In this document: in pieces, positions 23,999 through 35,081 of the stretch | Layout: each line of letters begins with the position of its first letter | How positions within the stretch are numbered: position 1 is the stretch's first letter | Assembly: GCA_022575985.1 (NCBI GenBank) | Contig: JAKSXM010000147.1 | Location: 25,144,001 to 25,208,000 of the forward strand | Reading direction: 5' to 3' | DNA length: 64,000 nt | From: Anagrus nilaparvatae | Lineage: Eukaryota; Arthropoda; Insecta; Hymenoptera; Mymaridae | Made by a program: the position numbers and the translations under genes | Notes under the pieces: model-generated | Databases searched by the model: none | What the model saw: only the letters and a program-made list of their open reading frames with translations | Told to the model about the DNA's origin: nothing

Positions 23999-26900
23999 CG
24001 GCCCTTCAGGCCAGCGTAATTAAAAAACAAGATATAAATAAATTAAATAAGTATTAAAATTATTGTATATTTAGAAAAGGTGGATCCACTTTCATGAAAC
24101 CATTTGAATAGGTTAAAATTTTTATAAAACAAGTTTACTTATAATGAAAAAATATGTAAAATAGAGAAAAACCTTAACAAATACAGTCCAAAAGGCCTGA
24201 GAAATAAAAAAACAAGATATAAAAATTTAAATAGGTATCAAAAATATTGTATTTTTAGAATCTTTGGATCCACTTTTATGAATTCATTTGAATTGGTTAA
24301 AATTTTTATAAACCAATTTTACTAATAATGAGAGAATATTCTACGTAGAGAAAAACTTAAACAAATACGGCCCTTCAGGCCAGCGTAATTAAAAAACAAG
24401 ATATAAATAAATTAAATAAGTATTAAAATTATTGTATATTTAGAAAAGGTGGATCCACTTTCATGAAACCATTTGAATAGGTTAAAATTTTTATAAAACA
24501 AGTTTACTTATAATGAAAAAATATGTAAAATAGAGAAAAACCTTAACAAATACAGTCCAAAAGGCCTGAGAAATAAAAAAACAAGATATAAAAATTTTAA
24601 TAGGTATCAAAAATATTGTATTTTTAGAATCTTTGGATCTACTTGCTTGAAACCATTTGAATTGGTTAAAATTTTTATAAACCAAATTTACTAATAATAA
24701 GAGAATATTCTACGTAGAGGAAAACTAAAACAAATACGGCCCTTCAGGCCAGCGTAATTAAAAAACAAGATATAAATAAATTAAATAAGTATTAAAATTA
24801 TTGTATATTTAGAAAAGGTGGATCCACTTTCATGAAACCATTTGAATAGGTTAAAATTTTTATAAAACAAGTTTACTTATAATGAAAAAATATGTAAAAT
24901 AGAGAAAAACCTAAACAAATACAGTCAAAAAGGCCTGAGCAATAAAAAAACAAGATATAAAAAATTTAATTAGGTATCAAAATTATTGTATTTTTATAAA
25001 CGTTGGATCTACTTGCATAAAACCATTTGAAATGGTTAAAATTTTTATAAACCAAATTTACTAATAATAAGAGAATATTCTACGTAGAGGAAAACTAAAA
25101 CAAATACGGCCCTTCAGGCCAGCGTAATTAAAAAACAAGATATAAATAAATTAAATAAGTATTAAAATTATTGTATATTTAGAAAAGGTGGATCCACTTT
25201 CATGAAACCATTTGAATAGGTTAAAATTTTTATAAAACAAGTTTACTTATAATGAAAAAATATGTAAAATAGAGAAAAACCTTAACAAATACAGTCCAAA
25301 AGGCCTGAGAAATAAAGAAACAAGATATAATAATTTAAATAGGTATCAAAAATATTGTATTTTTAGAATCTTTGGATCCACTTTTATGAATTCATTTGAA
25401 TTGGTTAAAATTTTTATAAACCAATTTTACTAATAATGAGAGAATATTCTACGTAGAGAAAAACTTAAACAAATACGGCCCTTCAGGCCAGCGTAATTAA
25501 AAAACAAGATATAAATAAATTAAATAAGTATTAAAATTATTGTATATTTAGAAAAGGTGGATCCACTTTCATGAAACCATTTGAATAGGTTAAAATTTTT
25601 ATAAAACAAGTTTACTTATAATGAAAAAATATATAAAATAGAGAAAAACTTAAACAAATACAGTCCAAAAGGCCTGAGAAATAAAAAAACAAGATATAAA
25701 AATATAAATAGGTATCAAAAATATTGTATTTTTAGAATCTTTGGATCTACTTGCTTGAAACCATTTGAATTGGTTAAAATTTTTATAAACCAAGTTTACT
25801 AATAATAAGAGATTATTCTATGTAGAGGAAAACTAAAACAAATACGGCCCACCGGGCCAGCGTAATTAAAAAACAAGATATAAATAAATTAAATAAGTAT
25901 TAAAATTATTGTATATTTAGAAAAGGTGGATCCACTTTCATGAAACCATTTGAATAGGTTAAAATTTTTATAAAACAAGTTTACTTATAATGAAAAAATA
26001 TGTAAAATAGAGAAAAACCTTAACAAATACAGTCCAAAAAGCCTGAGAAATAAAAAAACAAGATATAAAAATTTAAATAGGTATCAAAAATATTGTTTTT
26101 TTAGAATCTTCGGATCTACTTGCATGAAACCATTTGAATTGGTTAAAATTTTTATAAACCAAATTTACTAATAATAAGAGAATATTCTACGTAGAGGAAA
26201 ACTAAAATAAATACGGCCCACCAGGCCAGCGTAATTAAAAAACAAGATATAAATAAATTAAATAAGTATTAAAATTATTGTATATTTAGAAAAGTTGGAT
26301 CCACTTTCATGAAACCATTTGAATAGGTTAAAATTTTTATAAAACAAGTTTACTTATAATGAAAAAATATGTAAAATAGAGAAAAACCTTAACAAATACA
26401 GTCCAAAAGGCCTGAGAAATAAAAAAACAAGATATAATAATTTAAATAGGTATCAAAAATATTGTATTTTTAGAATCTTTGGATCCACTTTTATGAATTC
26501 ATTTGAATTGGTTAAAATTTTTATAAACCAATTTTACTAATAATGAGAGAATATTCTACGTAGAGAAAAACTTAAACAAATACGGCCCTTCAGGCCAGCG
26601 TAATTAAAAAACAAGATATAAATAAATTAAAAAAGTATTAAAATTATTGTATATTTAGAAAAGGTGGATCCACTTTCATGAAACCATTTGAATAGGTTAA
26701 AATTTTTATAAAACAAGTTTACTTATAATGAAAAAATATGTAAAATAGAGAAAAACCTTAACAAATACAGTCCAAAAGGCCAGAGAAATAAAAAAACAAG
26801 ATATAAAAATTTAAATAGGTATCAAAAATATTGTATTTTTAGAATCTTTGGATCTACTTGCATGAAACCATTTGAATTGGTTAAAATTTTTATAAACCAA

Positions 26901-27136
26901 GTTTACTAATAATAAGAGAATATTCTACGTAGAGGAAAACTAAAACAAATACGGCCCTTCAGGCCAGCGTAATTAAAAAACAAGATATAAATAAATTAAA
27001 TAAGTATTAAAATTATTGTATATTTAGAAAAGGTGGATCCACTTTCATGAAACCATTTGAATAGGTTAAAATTTTTATAAAACAAGTTTACTTATAATGA
27101 AAAAATATGTAAAATAGAGAAAAACCTTAACAAATA
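23999..27136 (+). repeat. Mixed dimers leading into the central divergent region
   Basis: Order: A1-B5-like, A1-B7-like, A1-B4 (24922-25106), A1-B5, A1-B3-like with 'gagattattctatg', A1(ggg)-B with 'gttttttta' and 'cttcggatc', A1-B5-like with 'agttggatcc', A1('aaaaaagtatt')-B6 with 'aaggccagag', A1. From about 25.8 kb, several rare marks reappear in the same order at 60.9-62.4 kb. No gene is present. Confidence 0.85.
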
Positions 27137-27320
27137 CAGTCCAAAAAGCCTGAGAAATAAAAAAACAAGATATAAAAATATAAATAGGTATCAAAAATAT
27201 TGTATTTTTAGAATCTTTGGATCTACTTGCTTGAAACCATTTGAATTGGTTAAAATTCTTATAAACCAAGTTTACTTATAATAGAAAAATATATAAAATA
27301 GAGAAAAACTTAAACAAATA
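27137..27320 (+). repeat. B/A hybrid monomer 2
   Basis: B head ('aaaaagcctgag', 'aaaatataaat') joined to an A2-like tail ('attcttataaaccaag', 'atagaaaaatatataaa'), followed by a B1-type box. The switch lies near the shared 'ggttaaaatt' block. Confidence 0.9.
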
Positions 27321-27505
27321 CAGTCCAAAAGGCCTGAGAAATAAAAAAACATAATATAAAAAATTTAAATAGGTATCAAAATTATTGTATTTTTATAAAC
27401 GTTGGATCCACTTGCATGAAACCATTTGAATAGGTTAAAATTTTTATAAAACAAGTTTACTTATAATGAAAAAATATGTAAAATAGAGAAAAACCTAAAC
27501 AAATA
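27321..27505 (+). repeat. B/A hybrid monomer 3
   Basis: B1 head ('acataatat', 'acgttggatcc') joined to an A1 tail ('aaaacaagtttac', 'aacctaaac'), followed by a B4-type box. Together with the previous hybrid this makes three B boxes in a row (27137, 27321, 27506). Confidence 0.9.
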
Positions 27506-28244
27506 CAGTCAAAAAGGCCTGAGCAATAAAAAAACAAGATATAAAAAATTTAATTAGGTATCAAAATTATTGTATTTTTATAAACGTTGGATCTACTTGC
27601 ATAAAACCATTTGAATTGGTTAAAATTTTTATAAACCAAATTTACTAATAATAAGAGAATATTCTACGTAGAGGAAAACTAAAACAAATACGGCCATTCA
27701 GGCCAGCGTAATTAAAAAACAAGATACAAATAAATTAAATAAGTATTAAAATTATTGTATATTTAGAAAAGGTGGATCCACTTTCATGAAACCATTTGAA
27801 TAGGTTAAAATTTTTATAAAACAAGTTTACTTATAATGAAAAAATATGTAAAATAGAGAAAAACCTTAACAAATACAGTCCAAAAGGCCTGAGAAATAAG
27901 AAAACAAGATATAAAAATTTAAATAGGTATCAAAAATATTGTATTTTTAGAATCTTTGGATCTACTTGCATGAAACCATTTGAATTGGTTAAAATTTTTA
28001 TAAACCAAATTTACTAATAATAAGAGAATATTCTACGTAGAGGAAAACTAAAACAAATACGGCCCACCTGGCCAGCGTAATTAAAAAACAAGATATAAAT
28101 AATTTAAATAAGTATTAAAATTATTGTATATTTAGAAAAGGTGGATCCTTTTTCATGAAACCATTTGAATTGGTTAAAATTCTTATAAACCAAGTTTACT
28201 TATAATAGAAAAATATATAAAATAAAGAAAAACTTAAACAAATA
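27506..28244 (+). repeat. B4-like, A1, B6, A2-like monomers
   Basis: The B4-like monomer has 'cataaaaccatttgaattgg' and lacks the 8-bp-arm inverted repeat. The A1 has 'ggccattcagg' and 'aagatacaaat'; the latter recurs only near 61325. The A2-like monomer has 'cacctggcc', 'gtggatccttt' (losing the usual 'ccacttt') and 'attcttataaacc'. Confidence 0.85.
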
Positions 28245-28429
28245 CAGTCCAAAAGGCCTGAGAAATAAAAAAACATAATATAAAAAATTTAAATAGGTAT
28301 CAAAATTATTGTATTTTTATAAACGTTGGATCCACTTGCATGAAACCATTTGAATAGGTTAAAATTTTTATAAAACAAGTTTACTTATAATGAAAAAATA
28401 TGTAAAATAGAGAAAAACCTAAACAAATA
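28245..28429 (+). repeat. B/A hybrid monomer 4
   Basis: B1 head joined to an A1 tail, the same design as at 27321, then a B4-like monomer from 28430. The box of that next monomer is 'gtccaaaaggcctgagc', a blend of the B1/B6 and B4 boxes. Confidence 0.9.
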
Positions 28430-29941
28430 CAGTCCAAAAGGCCTGAGCAATAAAAAAACAAGATATAAAAAATTTAATTAAGTATCAAAATTATTGTATT
28501 TTTATAAACGTTGGATCTACTTGCATAAAACCATTTGAAATGGTTAAAATTTTTATAAACCAAATTTACTAATAATAAGAGAATATTCTACGTAGAGGAA
28601 AACTAAAACAAATACGGCCCTTCAGGCCAGCGTAATTAAAAAACAAGATATAAATAAATTAAATAAGTATTAAAATTATTGTATATTTAGAAAAGGTGGA
28701 TCCACTTTCATGAAACCATTTGAATTGGTTAAAATTCTTATAAACCAAGTTTACTTATAATAGAAAAATATATAAAATAGAGAAAAACTTAAACAAATAC
28801 AGTCCAAAAGGCCTGAGAAATAAAAAAACAAGATATAAAAAATTTAATTAGGTATCAAAATTATTGTATTTTTATAAACGTTGGATCTACTTGCATAAAA
28901 CCATTTGAATTGGTTAAAATTTTTATAAACCAATTTTACTAATAATGAGAGAATATTCTACGTAGAGAAAAACTTAAACAAATACGGCCCATCAGGCCAG
29001 CGTAATTAAAAAACAAGATATAAATAAATTAAATAAGTATTAAAATTATTGTATATTTAGAAAAGGTGGATCCACTTTCATGAAACCATTTGAAAATGTT
29101 AAAATTTTTATAAAACAAGTTTATTTATAATAAAAAAATTTGTAAAATAGAGAAAAACCTAAACAAATACAGTCCAAAAGGCCTGAGAAATAAAAAAACA
29201 AGATATAAAAAATTTAATTAGGTATCAAAATTATTGTATTTTTATAAAAGTTGGATCCACTTGCATGAAACCATTTGAATTGGTTAAAATTTTTATAAAC
29301 CAAGTTTACTAATAATAAGAGAATATTCTACGTAGAGGAAAACTAAAACAAATACGGCCCACCAGGTCAGCGTAATTAAAAAACAAGATATAAATAAATT
29401 AAATAAGTATTAAAATTATTGTATATTTAGAAAAGGTGGATCCACTTTCATGAAACCATTTGAATTGGTTAAAATTCTTATAAACCAAGTTTACTTATAA
29501 TGAAAAAATATGTAAAATAGAGAAAAACCTAAACAAATACAGTCCAAAAGGCCTGAGAAATAAAAAAACAAGATATAAAAAATTTAATTAGGTACCAAAA
29601 TTATTGTATTTTTATAAAAGTTGGATCCACTTGCATGAAACCATTTGAATTGGTTAAAATTTTTATAAACCCAGTTTACTAATAATGAGAGAATATTCTA
29701 CGTAGAGAAAAACTTAAACAAATACGGCCCTTCAGGCCAGCGTAATTAAAAAACAAGATATAAATAAATTAAATAAGTATTAAAATTATTGTATATTTAG
29801 AAAAGGTGGATCCACTTTCATGAAACCATTTGAATAGGTTAAAATTTTTATAAAACAAGTTTACTTATAATGAAAAAATATGTAAAATAGAGAAAAACCT
29901 AAACAAATACAGTCCAAAATGCCTGAGAAATAAAAAAACAA
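28430..29941 (+). repeat. Central divergent block, first copy of 2217-bp spaced duplication
   Basis: From about 28630 this matches 30847-32158 at a constant offset of 2217 bp. Shared rare marks are 'gaaaatgttaaaa' with 'tttatttataataaaaaaa' (about 29093), 'ccaggtcagcg' (29362), 'ggtaccaaaattattg' (about 29594), 'aaacccagtttac' (about 29668) and 'ccaaaatgcctgag' (about 29914). The A monomers carry the 'attcttataaacc' form of A2, not the 'attcttttaaacc' form of the flanks. No gene is present. Confidence 0.87.
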
Positions 29942-30846
29942 GATATAAAAATTTAAATAGGTATCAAAAATATTGTATTTTTAGAATCTTTGGATCTACT
30001 TGCTTGAAACCTTTTGAATTGGTTAAAATTTTTATAAACCAAGTTTACTAATAATAAGAGAATATTCTACGTACAGGAAAACTAAAACAAATACGGCCCA
30101 CCAGGCCAGCGTAATTAAAAAACAAGATATAAATAATTAAAATAATTATTAAAATTATTGTTTATATAGAAGTGGTGGATCCACTTTCATGAAACCATTT
30201 GAATTGGTTAAAATTTTTATAAAACAAGTTTACTTATAATGAAAAAATATGTAAAATAGAGAAAAACCTTAACAAATACAGTCCAAAAGGCCTGAGAAAT
30301 AAAAAAACAAGATATAAAAATATAAATATGTATCAAAAATATTGTTTTTTTAGAATCTTCGGATCTACTTGCATGAAACCATTTGAATTGGTTAAAATTT
30401 TTATAAACCAAATTTACTTATAATAAGAGAATATTCTACGTAGAGGAAAACTAAAACAAATACGGCCCTTCAGGCCAGCGTAATTAAAAAACAAGATATA
30501 AATAAATTAAATAAGTATTAAAATTATTGTATATTTAGAAAAGGTGGATCCACTTTCATGAAACCATTTGAATAGGTTAAAATTTTTTTAAAACAAGTTT
30601 ACTTATAATGAAAAAATATGTAAAATAGAGAAAAACCTTAACAAATACAGTCCAAAAGGCCTGAGAAATAAAAAAACAAGATATAAAAATATAAATAGGT
30701 ATCAAAAATATTGTATTTTTAGAATCTTTGGATCTACTTGCTTGAAACCATTTGAATTGGTTAAAATTTTTATAAACCAAGTTTACTAATAATAAGAGAA
30801 TATTCTATGTAAAGGAAAACTAAAACAAATACGGCCCACCAGGCCA
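29942..30846 (+). repeat. Most diverged dimers in the window
   Basis: It lies between the two copies of the 2217-bp duplication. The A monomer near 30100-30230 has 'ataattaaaataattatt', 'gtttatatagaagtggtgg' and several other private bases. The neighbouring B has 'aaatatgtatc', 'gttttttta' and 'cttcggatc'. It is still recognisable satellite throughout, with no gene. Confidence 0.85.
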
Positions 30847-32158
30847 GCGTAATTAAAAAACAAGATATAAATAAATTAAATAAGTATTAAAATTATTGTA
30901 TATTTAGAAAAGGTGGATCCACTTTCATGAAACCATTTGAATTGGTTAAAATTCTTATAAACCAAGTTTACTTATAATAGAAAAATATATAAAATAGAGA
31001 AAAACTTAAACAAATACAGTCCAAAAGGCCTGAGAAATAAAAAAACAAGATATAAAAAATTTAATTAGGTATCAAAATTATTGTATTTTTATAAACGTTG
31101 GATCTACTTGCATAAAACCATTTGAATTGGTTAAAATTTTTATAAACCAATTTTACTAATAATGAGAGAATATTCTACGTAGAGAAAAACTTAAACAAAT
31201 ACGGCCCATCAGGCCAGCGTAATTAAAAAACAAGATATAAATAAATTAAATATGTATTAAAATTATTGTATATTTAGAAAAGGTGGATCCACTTTCATGA
31301 AACCATTTGAAAATGTTAAAATTTTTATAAAACAAGTTTATTTATAATAAAAAAATTTGTAAAATAGAGAAAAACCTAAACAAATACAGTCCAAAAGGCC
31401 TGAGAAATAAAAAAACAAGATATAAAAAATTTAATTAGGTATCAAAATTATTGTATTTTTATAAAAGTTGGATCCACTTGCATGAAACCATTTGAATTGG
31501 TTAAAATTTTTATAAACCAAGTTTACTAATAATAAGAGAATATTCTACGTAGAGGAAAACTAAAACAAATACGGCCCACCAGGTCAGCGTAATTAAAAAA
31601 CAAGATATAAATAAATTAAATAAGTATTAAAATTATTGTATATTTAGAAAAGGTGGATCCACTTTCATGAAACCATTTGAATTGGTTAAAATTCTTATAA
31701 ACCAAGTTTACTTATAATGAAAAAATATGTAAAATAGAGAAAAACCTAAACAAATACAGTCCAAAAGGCCTGAGAAATAAAAAAACAAGATATAAAAAAT
31801 TTAATTAGGTACCAAAATTATTGTATTTTTATAAAAGTTGGATCCACTTGCATGAAACCATTTGAATTGGTTAAAATTTTTATAAACCCAGTTTACTAAT
31901 AATGAGAGAATATTCTACGTAGAGGAAAACTAAAACAAATACGGCCCTTCAGGCCAGCGTAATTAAAAAACAAGATATAAATAAATTAAATAAGTATTAA
32001 AATTATTGTATATTTAGAAAAGGTGGATCCACTTTCATGAAACCATTTGAATAGGTTAAAATTTTTATAAAACAAGTTTACTTATAATGAAAAAATATGT
32101 AAAATAGAGAAAAACCTAAACAAATACAGTCCAAAATGCCTGAGAAATAAAAAAACAT
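30847..32158 (+). repeat. Second copy of 2217-bp spaced duplication
   Basis: It repeats 28630-29941 with few changes: 'aaatatgtatt' for 'aaataagtatt' near 31249, and 'gaggaaaactaaaac' for 'gagaaaaacttaaac' near 31922. Similarity ends in the B monomer at 32127, where 'acataatat' replaces 'acaagatat'. Confidence 0.87.
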
Positions 32159-32311
32159 AATATAAAAAATTTAAATAGGTATCAAAATTATTGTATTTTT
32201 ATAAACGTTGGATCCACTTGCATGAAACCATTTGAATAGGTTAAAATTTTTATATAACAAGTTTACTTATAATGAAAAAATATGTAAAATAGAGAAAAAC
32301 CTAAACAAATA
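32127..32311 (+). repeat. B/A hybrid monomer 5
   Basis: B1-like head with the rare box 'gtccaaaatgcctgag', joined through 'ttttatataacaag' to an A1 tail and followed by another B box. It sits exactly at the right end of the 2217-bp duplication. Confidence 0.88.
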
Positions 32312-34526
32312 CAGTCAAAAAGGCCTGAGAAATAAAAAAACAAGATATAAAAAATTTAATTAGGTATCAAAATTATTGTATTTTTATAAACGTTGGATCT
32401 ACTTGCATAAAACCATTTGAATTGGTTAAAATTTTTATAAACCAATTTTACTAATAATGAGAGAATATTCTACGTAGAGAAAAACTTAAACAAATACGGC
32501 CCTTCAGGCCAGCGTAATTAAAAAACAAGATATAAATAAATTAAATAAGTATTAAAATTATTGTATATTTAGAAAAGGTGGATCCACTTTCATGAAACCA
32601 TTTGAATAGGTTAAAATTTTTATAAAACAAGTTTACTTATAAAGAAAAAATATGTAAAATAGAGAAAAACCTTAACTAATACAGTCCAAAAGGCCTGAAA
32701 AATAAAAAAACAAGATATAAAAATTTAAATAGGTATCAAAAATATTGTATTTTTAGAATCTTTGGATCTACTTGCATGAAACCATTTGAATTGGTTAAAA
32801 TTTTTATAAACCAAGTTTACTAATAATAAGAGAATATTCTACGTAGAGGAAAACTAAAACAAATACGGCCCTTCAGGCCAGCTTAATTAAAAAACAAGAT
32901 ATAAATAAATTAAATAAGTATTAAAATTATTGTATATTTAGAAAAGGTGGATCCACTTTCATGAAACCATTTGAATAGGTTAAAATTTTTATAAAACAAG
33001 TTTACTTATAAAGAAAAAATATGTAAAATAGAGAAAAACCTTATCAAATACAGTCCAAAAGGCCTGAGAAATAAAAAAAAAAGATATAAAAATTTAAATA
33101 GGTATCAAAAATATTGTATTTTTAGAATCATTGGATCTACTTGCTTGAAACCATTTGAATTGGTTAAAATTTTTATAAACCAATTTTACTAATAATGAGA
33201 GAATATTCTACGTAGAGAAAAACTTAAACAAATACGGCCCTTCAGGCCAGCGTAATTAAAAAACAAGATATAAATAAATTAAATAAGTATTAAAATTATT
33301 GTATATTTAGAAAAGGTGGATCCACTTTCATGAAACCATTTGAATAGGTTAAAATTTTTATAAAACAAGTTTACTTATAAAGAAAAAATATGTAAAATAG
33401 AGAAAAACCTTAACAAATACAGTCCAAAAGGCCTGAAAAATAAAAAAACAAGATATAAAAATTTAAATAGGTATCAAAAATATTGTATTTTTAGAATCTT
33501 TGGATCTACTTGCATGAAACCATTTGAATTGGTTAAAATTTTTATAAACCAAGTTTACTAATAATAAGAGAATATTCTACGTAGAGGAAAACTAAAACAA
33601 ATACGGCCCACCAGGCCAGCGTAATTAAAAAACATGATATAAATAAATTAAATAAGTATTAAAATTATTGTATATTTAGAAAAGGTGGATCCACTTTCAT
33701 GAAACCATTTGAATAGGTTAAAATTTTTATAAAACAAGTTTACTTATAATGAAAAAATATGTAAAATAGAGAAAAACCTTAACAAATACAGTCCAAAAGG
33801 CCTGAGAAATAAAAAAACAAGATATAAAAATTTAAATAGGTATCAAAAATATTGTATTTTTAGAATCTTTGGATCTACTTGCATGAAACCATTTGAATTG
33901 GTTAAAATTTTTATAAACCAAATTTACTAATAATAAGAGAATATTCTACGTAGAGGAAAACTAAAACAAATACGGCCCTTCAGGCCAGCGTAATTAAAAA
34001 ACAAGATATAAATAAATTAAATAAGTATTAAAATTATTGTATATTTAGAAAAGGTGGATCCACTTTCATGAAACCATTTGAATAGGTTAAAATTTTTATA
34101 AAACAAGTTTACTTATAATAGAAAAATATATAAAATAGAGAAAAACTTAAACAAATACAGTCCAAAAGGCCTGAGAAATAAAAAAACAAGATATAAAAAT
34201 TTAAATAGGTATCAAAAATATTGTATTTTTAGAATCTTTGGATCTACTTGCATGAAACCATTTGAATTGGTTAAAATTTTTATAAACCAAGTTTACTAAT
34301 AATAAGAGAATATTCTATGTAGAGGAAAACTAAAACAAATACAGCCCACCAGGCCAGCGTAATTAAAAAACAAGATATAAATAATTTAAATAAGTATTAA
34401 AATTATTGTATATTTAGAAAAGGTGGATCCACTTTCATGAAACCATTTGAATTGGTTAAAATTCTTATAAACCAAGTTTACTTATAATAGAAAAATATAT
34501 AAAATAGAGAAAAACTTAAACAAATA
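32312..34526 (+). repeat. Central mixed dimers with 'ataaagaaaaaatatg' A1 variants
   Basis: Order: B4-like, A1, B6, A1, B3-like, A1, B6, A1, B6, A1, B6, A2-like. Three A1 copies (about 32640, 33009, 33380) have 'ttataaagaaaa' for 'ttataatgaaaa', so this local variant has spread over three consecutive dimers. One box reads 'ccagcttaatt' (32880). No gene is present. Confidence 0.83.
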
Positions 34527-34711
34527 CAGTCCAAAAGGCCTGAGAAATAAAAAAACATAATATAAAAAATTTAAATAGGTATCAAAATTATTGTATTTTT
34601 ATAAACGTTGGATCCACTTGCATGAAACCATTTGAATAGGTTAAAATTTTTATAAAACAAGTTTACTTATAATGAAAAAATATGTAAAATAGAGAAAAAC
34701 CTAAACAAATA
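34527..34711 (+). repeat. B/A hybrid monomer 6
   Basis: B1 head joined to an A1 tail, followed by a B4-like box, the same design as at 27321 and 28245. The recurrence of the same junction with the same flanks suggests it was copied, not formed three times. Confidence 0.9.
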
Positions 34712-35081
34712 CAGTCAAAAAGGCCTGAGCAATAAAAAAACAAGATATAAAAAATTTAATTAGGTATCAAAATTATTGTATTTTTATAAACGTTGGATCT
34801 ACTTGCATAAAACCATTTGAATTGGTTAAAATTTTTATAAACCAAATTTACTAATAATAAGAGAATATTCTACGTAGAGGAAAACTAAAACAAATACGGC
34901 CCTTCAGGCCAGTGTAATTAAAAAACAAGATATAATTAAATTAAATAAGTATTAAAATTATTGTATATTTAGAAAAGGTGGATCCACTTTCATGAAACCA
35001 TTTGAATAGGTTAAAATTTTTATAAAAGAAGTTTACTTATAATGAAAAAATATGTAAAATAGAGAAAAACCTTAACAAATA
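34712..35081 (+). repeat. B4-like and A1 monomers before the central amplification
   Basis: The B4-like monomer has 'gaattggtt'. The A1 has 'ccagtgtaatt', 'gatataattaaatt' and 'ataaaagaagtttac'. The 'aaaagaag' mark is then found in the 2399-bp units that follow. Confidence 0.83.

Noticed and set aside
30121..30200. Possible non-satellite insertion in the diverged A monomer
   Set aside because: The length and the flanking blocks still fit an A monomer. The differences are scattered substitutions, not inserted sequence.
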